Of a DNA stretch of 64,000 bases, positions 32,299 through 44,100 are shown piece after piece. The position numbers were made by a program, and so were the translations under genes. Below the pieces are notes generated by a model. That model worked only from the letters and a program-made list of their open reading frames with translations. It was not told the origin of the DNA and made no database searches. Source of the stretch: Nitzschia sp. pyKryTriq1. Its lineage: Eukaryota > Bacillariophyta > Bacillariophyceae > Bacillariales > Bacillariaceae. The stretch is taken from contig OY101120.1 of assembly GCA_956465555.1 (NCBI GenBank), forward strand, positions 2,412,001 to 2,476,000. The letters are read 5' to 3'. Numbering within the stretch: position 1 is the first letter of the stretch; each line of letters begins with the position of its first letter.

Positions 32299-33927
32299 CT
32301 ATGTACCATCAGAGTGGTGATGTAGTTGTACCGCCTCATCATCATCGTCCGACACGAACCACGCTAGAGTGGCGTTGAGTCCCATTTGCTGTATTTGAGC
32401 CGATGACTTCACAGGTGCTCTCATTTCGTGCAAGTTGGGAAGATAGCTGGGTACAAATGAGGCAAACGGGTTGACACCTGGATTTCCCTTCTGAAAGTAT
32501 CCTTCGCCAAACGTCCCCACCACTGGAAAAATCCCGAAGGAGCTCAGTGAGGTGAAGCTTTGTTTTGCCATGGCTATCCTTGCATATGCCAATGGAAATG
32601 TCTCTTCGTAACTGTTACGGATAGTGATCGTGGCCTCGGTATAAAAGGTCTGCAAATAGTTTACAAGTAAGTACACTGCTTGCCGACATGCATCGGTGTG
32701 TCCTTTGTCTCGCCCACGGGTGATAGATTTATCAAAAGGCTGGGTCAAAATTCCTATTGAACGGATGTCGTTCCGAATCCACTTTGGATATTCATTGAAT
32801 TTGATCATTCCGAAATCACCTCGTCTTACCCCACCCATGACATCCCCACAACGAAAATGAATCGCCACATCATCCAAAGTAACGTTTGCAATCAAAGGTT
32901 TCCGATCAATCATAACCAAAGTCTTGTCATCTTTGGGTGGCCCGACTAGATCGATGGCCATTCTTCGGATATCCTTTTGGATCTCGTGCGACATTTTGTC
33001 GACTCGGATGCTCCGATATTTGTCGCCACAAACTTCTTTTTCTGTTGGGACCTCGGCATCATAAGGCCACGGATCCTCTTCAGATGGTGCTGGGTGGTAT
33101 CCATCAAACCACGGAAGCAACAAAGTCATCTGGGAATCGCGAGCGGTGGTACACTGGAACTGATAGTCGACTTTCGCAAGGGCTACTGCCATTCGTACAC
33201 TATACAATGCTGTGATCCAGTTGCCTTGACCGAAATCCTCCCGCTTGCTGATTTGTTCACAATCGATGGTCAAGTTCAACAAGGGACGTGGTAAAACAAT
33301 AGACGTGTTCGTCGCAGGAGTAGGATCGTTCAAGGACGATTTGAGTGTCATATCTCGAAGCAATCGGCATAACCTACTTTGCCCGTTATTCCAGAATGCG
33401 TACGTCTCATTCACTTCGACGGATAATCTTCCATTCTGGATGGTCCCTATTAAATCACCTCCGACCACGACGAACTGTTTTTGATTGTCGTCGTCAGTCG
33501 TCATGTATGATGCTTCAATTCGTCGTTTCATTGCCTGATCCCATGAAAGAGAGGGCCGTATCTCCACTTTGGCAATGTTTGAATGCTCGTCGTCCTTCTT
33601 CACATTCATTGTTGAGCCGGACGACTCGTTTGTTGTTTGATTGGAATTTATACCGCCTCTTGTTGCTTCTCTGATATTGTTGGTTGGGTCTTGTTTGCTG
33701 GAGCGACCAGGGGGCTCTCCCCATCTATAGCCAATATTTACGGTAAAGGTTGGTGTAGTTAGGTTTTCATAGTGGACGATGGAGCTTTCTTGTACGCTCT
33801 TGCCTTGTTGTCCGAGCAGTTTGATTTGTTTCATCGTATTAAACAAGAAGAAATGCACCCTAAAGAAGGACGCAAACAATATGGTTACGGCAGCCAACCG
33901 AAACATGTCTCGACAATAATTCATCAC
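32299..33927 (-). CDS. Golgi-type II membrane protein, glycosyltransferase-like
   Basis: A 542-residue single-exon protein. A signal anchor lies at about residues 10-30, followed by a Ser/Thr/Asn-rich stem. A C-terminal domain of about 330 residues follows, in a pattern I associate with a large diatom family. Landmarks are FGQGNWITALYSVRMAVALA, a VAIHFRCGDVMGG segment comparable to the HxRxGD nucleotide-sugar loop of fucosyltransferase-like GT-B enzymes, and FTSLSSFGIFPVVGTFGEGY near the end. Cys residues in CEQIS, CTTARD and VCGDK could form disulfides. A Golgi lumenal glycosyltransferase is the likeliest role. Donor and acceptor cannot be read from sequence. Confidence 0.75.
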   Translation of the reverse strand: MMNYCRDMFRLAAVTILFASFFRVHFFLFNTMKQIKLLGQQGKSVQESSIVHYENLTTPTFTVNIGYRWGEPPGRSSKQDPTNNIREATRGGINSNQTTNESSGSTMNVKKDDEHSNIAKVEIRPSLSWDQAMKRRIEASYMTTDDDNQKQFVVVGGDLIGTIQNGRLSVEVNETYAFWNNGQSRLCRLLRDMTLKSSLNDPTPATNTSIVLPRPLLNLTIDCEQISKREDFGQGNWITALYSVRMAVALAKVDYQFQCTTARDSQMTLLLPWFDGYHPAPSEEDPWPYDAEVPTEKEVCGDKYRSIRVDKMSHEIQKDIRRMAIDLVGPPKDDKTLVMIDRKPLIANVTLDDVAIHFRCGDVMGGVRRGDFGMIKFNEYPKWIRNDIRSIGILTQPFDKSITRGRDKGHTDACRQAVYLLVNYLQTFYTEATITIRNSYEETFPLAYARIAMAKQSFTSLSSFGIFPVVGTFGEGYFQKGNPGVNPFASFVPSYLPNLHEMRAPVKSSAQIQQMGLNATLAWFVSDDDDEAVQLHHHSDGT

Positions 33928-34571
33928 GGTCGTTCTTTTTGTTGTTATAATGGAAGGCTATGATATTGTCCGATCGTCGTCGGCGCCAACGGTTGTTCGT
34001 AGATACAAGAAGCCAAGTGTTTACTAACTCGGTGTCCGTGGCTGATCTCAAGTTTGTAGTTGCTCACGAAGCACAGCAATGAAAGCTGAAAATATGCGAC
34101 ACTCTACTTGCTTGCATACAGACAGCAGTACAGTATTGTACCATATGCAGGTCATACCAGGTACAATCAGTACCGGGTATTCATGATGCCTACCAGGTAT
34201 TCTTCTTTCGGGGCGAGCTGAGCGATGAGAGAATGATGATGGTGATGATGAGAATGACCATAATTATGACGTTGGAGAAGGCCGGTCGGCGTGAGGATAC
34301 CCTTTTCTTTATTATTTAATCGGTCATGAATACATTAATGATACAAATTTAGCTTCAACGGAGGTTTTTTGGTCTGTACTTCACTACGACCTTTCTTGAG
34401 GTCCAACAATCAAGGTCCAATGGATCGTGACGATTATTATTTTATTTCTTACAACTACTATTACTACGGTACGCACAAACCGGTACACCCACCGTGCGCA
34501 GAAGATTGCGCTGAGATCATCTCAGAGATCGGAGGCAACGCCCCTGCAACCGGCAAAGATGAGAGACAAGG
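33928..34571. other. Divergent promoter region
   Basis: A 640-base gap between divergent genes. It holds TACCAGGTA at 34155 and 34191, and a TGATGATGG-rich stretch near 34225-34255. No coding sequence is supported. Confidence 0.45.
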
Positions 34572-34655
34572 GTGAAAGATCGGATTACTGGCACTGTGCC
34601 CACACTTGCTGCTCACCTCAACCAAGCTGTTGCCTTCACCTTTGAAACCATCACC

Positions 34656-35636
34656 ATGACAAGCTCAGCTATAGCATCCGCTTTCGTTAAGTCTTACGCA
34701 GTTCGTCAAGTGATCCGCGAAGCAGCGCCTGCACTGGTGTCTCAGCGGGTAGACGTCGGCATCCCCATAGCCACTGGGCAACTCTCAACGGCGTTATATG
34801 GCGTGAACCCTGCGATTGGGGCGGCTTGCTTAAACTTCTTTGACAGCATCAAAACGCCTTCTACTTTGATTGCGGGAGCCTCGCTCACGGCGCTCTTTAC
34901 ATTTACCACGTCGGCCAGAGAAACATACAACTACTCCAAATTGCAGGTCATGTTGCTACGTGTATATCACATGTTTTCATTGCTCAGCTTTTGCTTTAGT
35001 CTCATGACGGTCCTAACCGCCCAGGCCGCAACGACTTCTCTTCTTCTTGACAACAAACATCTCCTCAAGGCAGGCAAAAAAAACCTCGACGCGTTCACGT
35101 TTCTACGAGCAAGCATGAACTTTGAGTTTCTCCTGACGCGGTGGACCTTTTTCATGTCGATCCTCTCCTATTTCTTATCGACGACCTTTCGCTTGTTTGT
35201 CGAATTCGGTTTGTTTTCGCCGACCAGGAGACTCGCTGGAACAATGGTCTCATCCATGATGGCTGGTGTGTTTTGTTTTGTAGTCAGCTTTGTCAATAGT
35301 ATCCATGCTGGTCTTCCTGGTCTTTGGCCAACAACAAAAGAAGTTGCCACGGTAAGTTTTGGTTGGTTGATTGCTTGGTTGTCTCCCTGGCCGTCGGTGA
35401 TACCGGTATGTACTAGATGCGGGCAAGCTGATTAGTTCATGTACTGTCTGTCTTCCGTTGCTTCTTTGCATGCTGCTTCACCACAGCTCGTCTGGCAACG
35501 TGCCTATGTTGCTAGGCTTCCGCTGCAGATTGCCTCGATGGCATTCCTCGGGATTGCTCTACTATGCTCTTTGCGATTTTTGTTTCCTGGATCCATCGAG
35601 TACGATCAATTTCTTGACACAGAGAGATACACCTAA
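34656..35636 (+). CDS. Multi-pass membrane protein of unknown function, two exons
   Basis: Exons 34656-35351 and 35487-35636; the 135-nt intron starts GTAAGT and ends CCACAG and carries a TACCGGTA at 35401. Splicing gives 281 residues from the ATG in a good context (ACCATGAC). An in-frame ATG at 34572 would add 28. The join TTKEVAT-LVWQRAYVARL keeps the frame and adds a last membrane helix (IASMAFLGIALLCSLRFLF). About five to six hydrophobic segments are seen: near 78-95, 108-132, 170-190, 198-222 and 250-268. I do not recognise the family. The convergent neighbour (35719) is a ferric-reductase-like gene, but no link is shown. Confidence 0.7.
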
Positions 35637-35718
35637 AAATATGTGATCATCGAATGAATCTACTTGCCATGTTGTTATCCACAGACTATGTATGTATTTT
35701 TCTCGAAAAATTGGGATT

Positions 35719-38228
35719 TTACCAGTCGAAGGATTCCACATGAAGGCCGATACCGTACTCCTCCGAAACCTTTTCCAATTCGGCAAGCACCTTCTTGACA
35801 CCGCCACAATACAAGATGCCCCAAGTTGGAAGGACGAGCTTGGTGTCGAGCCCTTTCACGTATTCTTTGGCACCGTCCAATTTGTCCCAAGGACGAAATC
35901 CGATGGAGAGGCGACTCATGAGCTCTCTTGAAGTTTGGGTGCGTTCCAGTTCATTCGACGGGATGAATGGGTCGAAACATTTGGACACTTCTTCAGTGGG
36001 CAAGTGGAAACCCAACTCGGAGGCGAAATAAGCTAGATCGTCGGCAGCTGCGCCCACGCCAGTCAAGTTGCTGTTTGAGTTGTTGAAATCGATGAGACGA
36101 TCTGCGAGAAGCTCCGACGCAACTGCTCTAGTAGTCGGGGTATAGTTCTCTGACAAGCCTTGTCCAGATTCGATTCCAAAAATAATGTTCGGAATCACTT
36201 CGTGAAGTTTGGGCCTGCCCTCGACGATACAGACGTTCGTGTTGGTCAGAATGTCCATGTTGGGCATACGCAATCTTGTCTTGCCGGTGTAGAATATCAA
36301 GTTCCATCCTTTGTGGTCGAGGTACAAGTGACGGAGGAAGAATTCGAGCAGATGTGGATCACGAACTGCCCAAATCAAGTTGATCCGGCGGCTGTCTTTG
36401 TGAGCTCGGATCACCGAGAGCGCGGGGGTGATTCCAATGCCAGAGGCCACCAGGATTTGGTTGTCGTACGCATCAGCACTGTCATACGGGCTCGGGAAGG
36501 GACCGAATACCCAAGCGGGGCGCACCGTGTCTCTCTGGGCGTAGCGGTGCAACGTAGTTGTCCAGTCGCCTGTCTTTTGTATGAAGATCTGTCTCTCGGC
36601 GGGGTTCGATGGGTTCTCAAACAATGAAAATGCGTGCCATTGGTCTTTCGAGATCCAGGGAAGACATACATAGCAGATACCGCCCTTGGCTCCTGCCTTT
36701 TGGAACCGCTCGGAAACGTTCATGGTCATTCGAACGCCCGACGGAAGAACACTGAATCTCGTGGTGTCGATCTTCTCGGTCATCCTGAAGTAGCAGTACG
36801 TTGCATCGAGAAAGTACCAAACGAGAAGTACGCCGAACACATAGGCCGTGAAGCCTCCGTTTGGTACGGCAGACTTGGGCGTATGAAAGGCCAGAGCTCC
36901 AGCAAAGAGGATGAAGAGATAGTGGAGCTTCTTTCGAACTTCATATTTAATCTGCTCCCGGAAAAGGGTCATTGGAATGCAAATAAATAGACAGCTCAGG
37001 ATCATCAGGAGCCCGGTCACACCAGAGTTGTGCATGATAAGCAAATACATATTCCGTTGCACCGCCCAGCGTGCAATGTGACAGATTGTATGGACAATGG
37101 CACAAATGAAGATGGTCCAACCACAGTACACATGTAACTCATGGGAGTCCGAATACATGTGAATCGCGACGGGTGATTTCGAAAGGAAAGTGGTCGTCGC
37201 TCGGAACTTCGATATGAAGACGAAAACAAGAGCTGTTGCAATTGGGGATGTAAATGTGTAGGTGTAGCAGCATCATTGTTTGTGAGAACGGGAATGATTA
37301 CACGTACATGCCACGGTCCAAGAAGGAAGCGTCTGCACTTACTGGGGTACATGAACCAGGCACTGAGGCGAGCGAGTCCAACGCACGCAACTTGGAAGGT
37401 GGAAGTCGCGATGATAGCGCGCTCGTCACCATGGATAAGAATCAATCCTTTCTGCGTTCGATCGATTGATTGACTATCGATGAAAAATCCGGTCTCGCTA
37501 TCTCGGAGTCCTCCTGGAGGCCCAATGTCAGCAAATGTCAGGACCATGATGTAAGCCGAAAGAATCAGCTGCGAGATCTTCAGCGCCTTGAAACGCATGA
37601 CATCCTTGAGGAACAGACGAAAGCGGTGCTTGATGTGGTGGCCAAAAGAAGCGGCACCGGGAACGATGCTACTGATCCGTTGGAGGTGCGTAATCATGAT
37701 CTCAGAGTGCATCCTCCAGGGATCGTTGAGCTCTGTCGAGTTCTCTGGGGTGTCTTCAGGTGTATCCGTGCGCAGACTGCTTACAGACACCTCAGAATCA
37801 TCATGGGTTGTATTTGTTTCGCCCGACAAGCCAAAGTCACTCGTCGCATGTCGCCTATTGGCGAACCGGCTGCCATCATTTTCAAGATCGGCGAGCTCCA
37901 GTTCTTCCTCGATTCGTTCAGCATCATCCGTCGTCTTTTGATGGGGTGCAGTCATTTTGGTCTTTCGCCGACTGGCACTACAAGTACTACCAGACTTGTC
38001 TTTTGAAGTAGTCTTGTTGGACTTTTTGTGTCCGGGATGACAGACGACAACGACTGTGTCGTCCTGATATTTCATCACAGTTTTACGCGTGGTGGTACCT
38101 GAATCTTTCTTCCTACCACGTCGTGCAGCAGCATTGGCATCAACTGCGTGACTCGCGGAGTTTTCATTGAAACAACTTTTCATTGTATCACTGTATGAAT
38201 AACACAAGTCTTTGGGTCTCGGGAGCAC
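35719..38228 (-). CDS. Ferric reductase / NADPH oxidase-like flavocytochrome, two exons
   Basis: Exon 1 is 37343-38228 and exon 2 is 35719-37232. The 110-nt intron (GTAAGT...CAACAG) joins in phase and gives 799 residues. Residues 1-200 are a hydrophilic, Ser/Asp/Lys-rich cytosolic extension. A membrane region (about 215-430) follows with paired His in ELHVYCGWTIFICAIVHTIC and in LHYLFILFAGALAFH, the layout of the two-heme ferric reductase/NOX core. The C-terminal half has the FAD-binding segment WHAFSLFEN, the pyridine-nucleotide loop ASGIGITPALSV and a terminal WGILYCGGVKKV segment. This class moves electrons from NADPH across a membrane to ferric iron or oxygen. The sequence alone does not decide which acceptor is used. 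An insertion (about 645-745) before the last NAD-binding segment is unusually long. Confidence 0.88.
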
Positions 38229-39108
38229 AGGGACGAGACGAAAAGGACTATGAGTTTACCAAAGAATAAAATTATGTAAACTCTAATTGCTACGCTACAG
38301 GTAGCACTCCTTCTTTTGACACAGCTCGTAGCGATAACATTATTTGTCCGGATCAAGTAGGGTCGATGGTACAGTACGAGCAGAAAATGTCCAAAGGCAT
38401 CGATGACTGCAACCAAGTTGGATTTGCGAGAAGCAGTGTGCGACATGTCGGTGATGAGAGGAGTCGAGACGGGCGCGGTGGAAAATAGAAATTTGTTTGT
38501 TCGTGCCGCCTTCTGAAACAAGATCTCTATTGATGCCTTTTTACTTAACGGACACTTCCGAGCATCTCATTATTTATTTCAATGGTTATTATTACGAGTA
38601 CAACAATAACGTACTTGTACGTGTACCTGTACAAAGTATTATTTATCACGAAAGCAAGACACCCGTCCGTTCATCCTGGTATTGATGAGTTTTGTGCCTC
38701 TTCCGATGGTTTGTCTTTTGCTATTATCGAACAAACGAAACCACCATAACGAACCAACATGCCCAAGAAGACTCCGCTCGCATTATTTTCTTGGCCTGGC
38801 GGGATTGAAGAATAATTGATTACGTCAAGACCGGACGCGATTCTCAGGATTTCGTAATTATTGCTCCTTTGTACGAGTAACCTCGTAGGCGGTTGTTGCA
38901 TAAATTGTTATCGACTTTCGGTTCTGCAATTTTCTACCGCTAGAAATAAGACGCAACATGTACTGCAACTAAATTCACTCTTGCTTGAAGGCGCGTAGAA
39001 GCATTCAATAATTCCGCAACTCCGCAGCAAGCAACAGCAGAAACTACTGCAATGGACGAATCTCGAGAAAGATATATTACCATTTCTAGTGGGCAGAGGC
39101 TCCTCCAG
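38229..39108. other. Intergenic, no supported gene
   Basis: About 880 bases between the ferric-reductase-like 5' end and the NTPase 3' end. No convincing coding frame, motif cluster or repeat was found. Confidence 0.45.
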
Positions 39109-40046
39109 TTAAGCCTTGCGAGAGCTACAAAAGAGGCTTCCAATTAAGCTTGTACTTCCTGTGCCGCTCGTGGTGCTTTCTACCGAATCTTGCCGGTTTG
39201 TCGGTTTGGCAGGCGCCACGTAAACATCAGGTCGAATCCACGGTACCAGAGCCAAAATTAAGGCGTGCTCATAATACGCCGTTCTGTCGATAATACCATC
39301 TGTCAAAACACCTACTGTGCCTGATTTGTGCTTGGAGTTGACGCGCCCAAATACTTTATCGTCGGCATGTCCTAGTTCCATTCCATCGTCAATGTATTTC
39401 GCCAAACTAGACGGAAGCAAGAAGGTTCCCGTCTTACTCAAACAGCAAATTGGTTTTCTGTCAGCGGCATAGAATTTCGACTCCGAAGATGCCAAGCATT
39501 CCGCCAAAAGAGTATTGCGCTTGCCATATATCGCCATCCAAGCCATGCACCACAAGGTATCCTCGCCATTCGCGTCCTGTATGCTCGAAGACCACTCAAG
39601 CCCCCCTTCCAAGCCAACCGCAAGATTCGGATAAGTGCCGTTTATCTCCCTGAATTTTTTGTACGCCCCCTCTGCTCTATTTTTAGCCCCCAGCTGCGTC
39701 TCTTCCTGTAGAAGTACACCAGAGTGAAAAAAGATAACTGAGCGCACTTTCAAGACTCGCACTGCACACTGTCACGGTCACAACAGCGCACATTGCATTC
39801 GCGACGTACATCACCGAATGGCTGGTCTGGAACTTCCGACGGCACATCAAAGCCTTGCACTTCCAAGGCTACCTCGACGGCAGAAGGAGACGACGCCAAC
39901 ACCTTTTCCAAGGCTCGTTTGGCAGCATTCACTTTTACTGGGTTTTTCGAGCCAACTGCCACACGAATCACTTTCTTCTTTTCCTCGGAGGCAGAAGCAT
40001 TGGTGGAGGCTTGTTCTCCGTTGGATGTCTTGTCGTTGCCTGTCAT
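39109..40046 (-). CDS. Non-canonical purine NTPase (YjjX/ITPase-XTPase family), two exons
   Basis: Exon 1 is 39810-40046 and exon 2 is 39109-39705. The 104-nt intron (GTACGT...CTACAG) splits SEVPDQPFGD from EETQLGAKNRAEGAYKKF, and splicing gives 277 residues. The family (inosine/xanthosine triphosphatase, DUF84/NTPase_I) is recognised from VAVGSKNPVKVNAAKRAL at residues 27-45, the PDQPFG..ET..GAKNRA active-site loop, PNLAVGLEGGLE, and a C-terminal KSGTVGVLTDGIIDRTAYYE. These enzymes hydrolyse ITP/XTP-like nucleotides to keep deaminated purines out of nucleic acid. The first 25 residues are polar and low in complexity. The position between SKTGTFLLP and GHADDKVF looks diverged from bacterial members. 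Confidence 0.9.
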
Positions 40047-41190
40047 GCCTGCCCAATCTCATACGAGTAAAGTGTGTAAATGTAGACTACTTGTATACCG
40101 TACCAGGTACTCTATGATCAAAATGTGGTAAATCTCCAAAATTTCTTTTGGGTGTTTACGCGCAAGAGCGCACCGCCACCCGCCATTTTAGGTTCTCGTC
40201 ATTTTTTTTACCGGTGGTAGCGTACACTATGTACCTGGGTACCGGTACCGTACAATATGTACCGGTACCGTACCAGGTACAGTAGTAACGATAATACTGT
40301 CTGTACTTGCACTGGAAGTCCAAGCCTCAAGCTCGGCTTGAAACCGAAGGCTTGTGAATTCAACCGGTACCGGCACCAGTTATCCTTGCTGGCACCGGTA
40401 CCAGGTACCGTAGGTCTGTACCGTGTACCAGGTACTGTACCAGTACTGTACCGGGTGTGCCTGGTACCGTACTGTAACAGGTACGTGCATACCAGTTCAT
40501 GATACCCAGTATTCATACCGGTATTTGTTATTTGTGAGTACCGGTAGATCGATGATCGGCGGGCTCGTGGTGCACGCAAGCCGACTTTTCGTCGGTCTGT
40601 CTGCCGTCCTCATCCGCCAAGTACAGTACAAGTACCGGTACTGTAGTTGTACCGGTAACACACACCCGACCGCGTGATAGCCGCTGAATTTTTCATCATT
40701 GTCATATCGTTTCTCGTTTCCCGCGTCGTTGCGTGAACGGTCGGTGAGGATGGGCCCAAGATCCGCCTGCCCTCGGAAAACCAACGATCCGACCATGGCA
40801 GAGCAGGGGCGAAGTGCCCGCGCAGCACTCGCGTGGAAACTCTACCGCAGCATGACACCCAGGCAACGCTGAAGAATCTCCTGCAAACCACCAGCGGCGG
40901 TTCTAACCTTTCCCCTATAAACCCTTGCAGTTGGCGGCAATGCACTAAGATCACAAAACAGGGACACATTCTTTGCAATTTCGACCATTGGCAAGCTACG
41001 CGGGTTACCATATTTCACACTTGGATCGCCAGGTGGTAAAGGTGAGTGCAGCGAGGGCAGCAACAGGGGTGTGCGGTGGGTGGTGTTCCGCTGGTGGCGG
41101 TGTGGTACCATACGTGCACATTACCCTTTCCTTCTCTCGAAAGATCCACTCACCCATCACATCCATCATCTACACAGAAACACAGCAAAC
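40047..41190. other. Divergent promoter region with the densest TACC/GGTA cluster
   Basis: 1.1 kb between the divergent NTPase and CHD genes, with no supported coding frame. The NTPase-proximal half (40101-40657) is the densest palindrome cluster in the window. Confidence 0.6.
40101..40657. repeat. Dense TACCGGTA / TACCAGGTA cluster
   Basis: TACCGGTA at 40240, 40260, 40516, 40539, 40633 and 40650. TACCAGGTA at 40101, 40271, 40399 and 40426. GTACTGTAC- and GTACCGTAC-like words lie between them. There is no fixed period, so this is an interspersed motif rather than a simple tandem repeat. Confidence 0.8.
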
Positions 41191-44100
41191 ATGGACGGCA
41201 ATGGTAGCAACAACCTGGATTCCTGGAGCATACCCAAGCGGAAACCTCAGGCGCCGCAGAACCCTCCGCCACCGATGGATATGGCTATTCCCAAAAAGAA
41301 AAAGCCCCCACCGCAAGGTCCACCTCCAAGCATGAACATGGCCATCCCGCGACGACCCTCGGTCGGAGGCAATCCACCACCCAAGAAGCGACCGCCCTTT
41401 GACAAATCCTCCATTCCACGCAAAAACTCGGGCAGCGCATTCGGTGGTTTGGACCCTTCTTTCGACAAAGCTCCAGTTCCAAGGCGGCCCAGTTTTGACC
41501 CCGCGGAAGCCTTGTTGTCTATGCAGCAAGCCCCGATCCCTCGCAAGAAGCATGCGCCACTCCCTGTGCACCAACCATCCGCTGCGGCGCCCGCTCCTCC
41601 GCGGCCAACACGGGGAGAGCCGCAAGTAGTATCCGAATTTCCTTTCATTGTCAAATTACCTACTAGAGGGGTACCCATGAACGAAGGTATTCCTAGGTTT
41701 CGAACGTACGTTCGGGCTCCCAAGCGGGTACGCCAGAATTACAAGGAAGTGGACGAAGATGATTTGGATGACTTTCTGATAGACTCGTCTTCGGATGACT
41801 CAGACGACGATGGTCACAAGCCGAAGAAGAAGAAGAGCAAGCTCAAGCGCGTATCCAGAATATCACCGACGCCGGTCTCGACCTCTCTTGCATCCACGGG
41901 TGAACCTGTGGTGGACGAAACGATCACCGCAGCCGCCAATCCCGTGCTGGGGAGCACCTCATTAGATGCCCCCCCACCGGGGACATTGAATACACTATGG
42001 TACTCGAGGGAAGTCTTCCTGAATATCTATGTCATGGAGAAAGTCCTTGCTTGGAAAACTCGGAACGTCACGGCGTTGGAATGGGTCCCAGAAAGTCTAC
42101 CAGAAGGGGGTCCTCCGACCCCGATCCCAAGCATTGAAGCGGCCGACGGCAAGAAATGGTCCGGCATGGCCTTGACCAATCCCATCATTTGGGCCGACCC
42201 TAACAAGCGCATGGAAGTGTCTAGACTATCTCCTGCAAGATGCCCGATCGTCGCTACCATGGCATGCAACGCGCAATCCCAAGAGGGTCCTCGCTACCGT
42301 ATCAAAGCCACGACCGGTACGGAGGCTGACCGCGAAGAAGTTTATCTTGTCAAGTGGCGCGGTCGATCCCATTTGCACGCCTCTTGGGAACGAGGGTCCG
42401 ATATTATCAAGTTCGACCAGTCCAACAACACGGCTCGGCACAAAATTCGTCGATTTGTCCAGTCGCAGGAAATTGCTTTTGGTACAGAATGGAAACAAGT
42501 TCTCGAAGAAGAAAGGGCTACAACTGCCGCCATCCATGCTCATGGTGAGCATACATCTGCTGCGGATACCGATGCAGTGGAAGAGGAATACTACCCTCCC
42601 GCTCACATTGAGATTGAACGCATTTTGGCATGCGACGAATCGGAAATGGACATGAACTTATTCGCCAAGCAAAGGGGCTTGAACATCAAGCACGAACAAG
42701 AGCGGATTCGAGATAAGGAATCCGGAACCATTCGACATTGGGACTCCAAGGAAGGGCTGGAAGATTTGTTACAAGAGAAGCCTTGGGACCCGGAAGACAA
42801 TGTACGATACGTGGTGAAGTGGAAGGGGTTACCATTTGCCGAAATTACATGGGAATACTGGCGCGACATCAAACGCGATGCCGTGGATGAAGCAGAAGAT
42901 TTTTGGCTTCGACAACGGCCACCAGACCCAGATCAGGTCATTCGATTAGTCAACAAAACGCACCCGCACATCAGTGAATTCAGGAAACTTCAGGAATCGC
43001 CCGCCTATGGTATTTCGAAAAGGGAACGTCCCGTCGCCAACATGGGACAGGCGAAAGAGGACGATGAGGGTGAGATTTCGGGCTTTCGCCTTCGAAGTTA
43101 TCAGTTGGAGGGTGTCAATTGGTTGCTTTTTAATTGGTGGAACCGAAGATCGTGCATCTTGGCCGATGAGGTGAGTATAATTATGCTATGTGGGAAACGT
43201 GTACCAATCCCAGAAACGATTCTTACAGAAGTTGGCACTACTGCTCGATTTGAAAACTAGATGGGCCTCGGAAAGACCATTCAAAGCATGTGCTTTCTCA
43301 AGTCTCTCCAAGACTTGCCAGCGACGGAAGTTCGGGGACCCTTTTTGATTGTTGCCCCCCTTTCTCTGATTGGTCAGTGGCAATCAGAGGCCAAGACGTG
43401 GGCGCCCGACCTCAATGTTGTACTTTACCACGGATCGGCAGACGCACGCGACTTTCTGGTCAAACAGGACTTCTTCTACACTGACCAATTTGTGCCCAAG
43501 CCGACGGCGGTCAAGCTAAAGAAGCAACACATCACAAAATTCCATATCTTGATTACAACTTACGAAGTCGTTCTCAAGGACGTTGCCGTCTTCTCGAAGA
43601 TCAAATGGAGGGCATTGATTGTCGATGAAGCACATCGACTGAAAAATTCAAAGTCAAAATTGTTCGAAGATCTAGGTACAGTCCCTCGAGATTTTTGCCT
43701 TTTGTTAACGGGAACGCCACTGGCGAATGCGACAGAGGAATTATGGGCGCTGCTTCATTTTGCTGACAAGAAGGCCTTTGCTGACAAGGAGGAATTCTTG
43801 GAAAAATTCGGCGAGCTGACGGATGCAGACCAGGTTAACGAACTTCATACGATACTCAAGCCGTATCTACTCCGTCGAGTGAAGGAAGACGTCGAAAAGT
43901 CCTTGCCACCGAAAGAAGAAACAATTTTGGAAGTGTCTCTTACTCCAATCCAAAAGAAGTACTACAAGGCCATTTACGAAAAGAATACTGCATTCTTGTA
44001 CAAGGGTGCAAAGCCGAACAATGCGCCCAGTTTGATGAATGTTATGATGGAGCTCCGTAAATGCTGTAATCATCCCTACCTCGTTCGTGGGGCCGAAGAA

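Noticed and set aside
37017-37342. Separate gene made of only the N-terminal half of the ferric-reductase-like protein
   Set aside because: A phase-compatible GT-AG intron joins it to the catalytic half and restores the membrane helix at the junction.
40208-40677. Overlapping short frames in the promoter cluster
   Set aside because: They are composed of Tyr/Arg/Val/Pro codons dictated by GTAC/ACCGG words and have no protein character.
43171-43260. Apparent C-terminal end of a shorter CHD protein at 43260
   Set aside because: The stop is the TAG of the splice acceptor; joining 43170 to 43261 restores the conserved DEMGLGKT motif.
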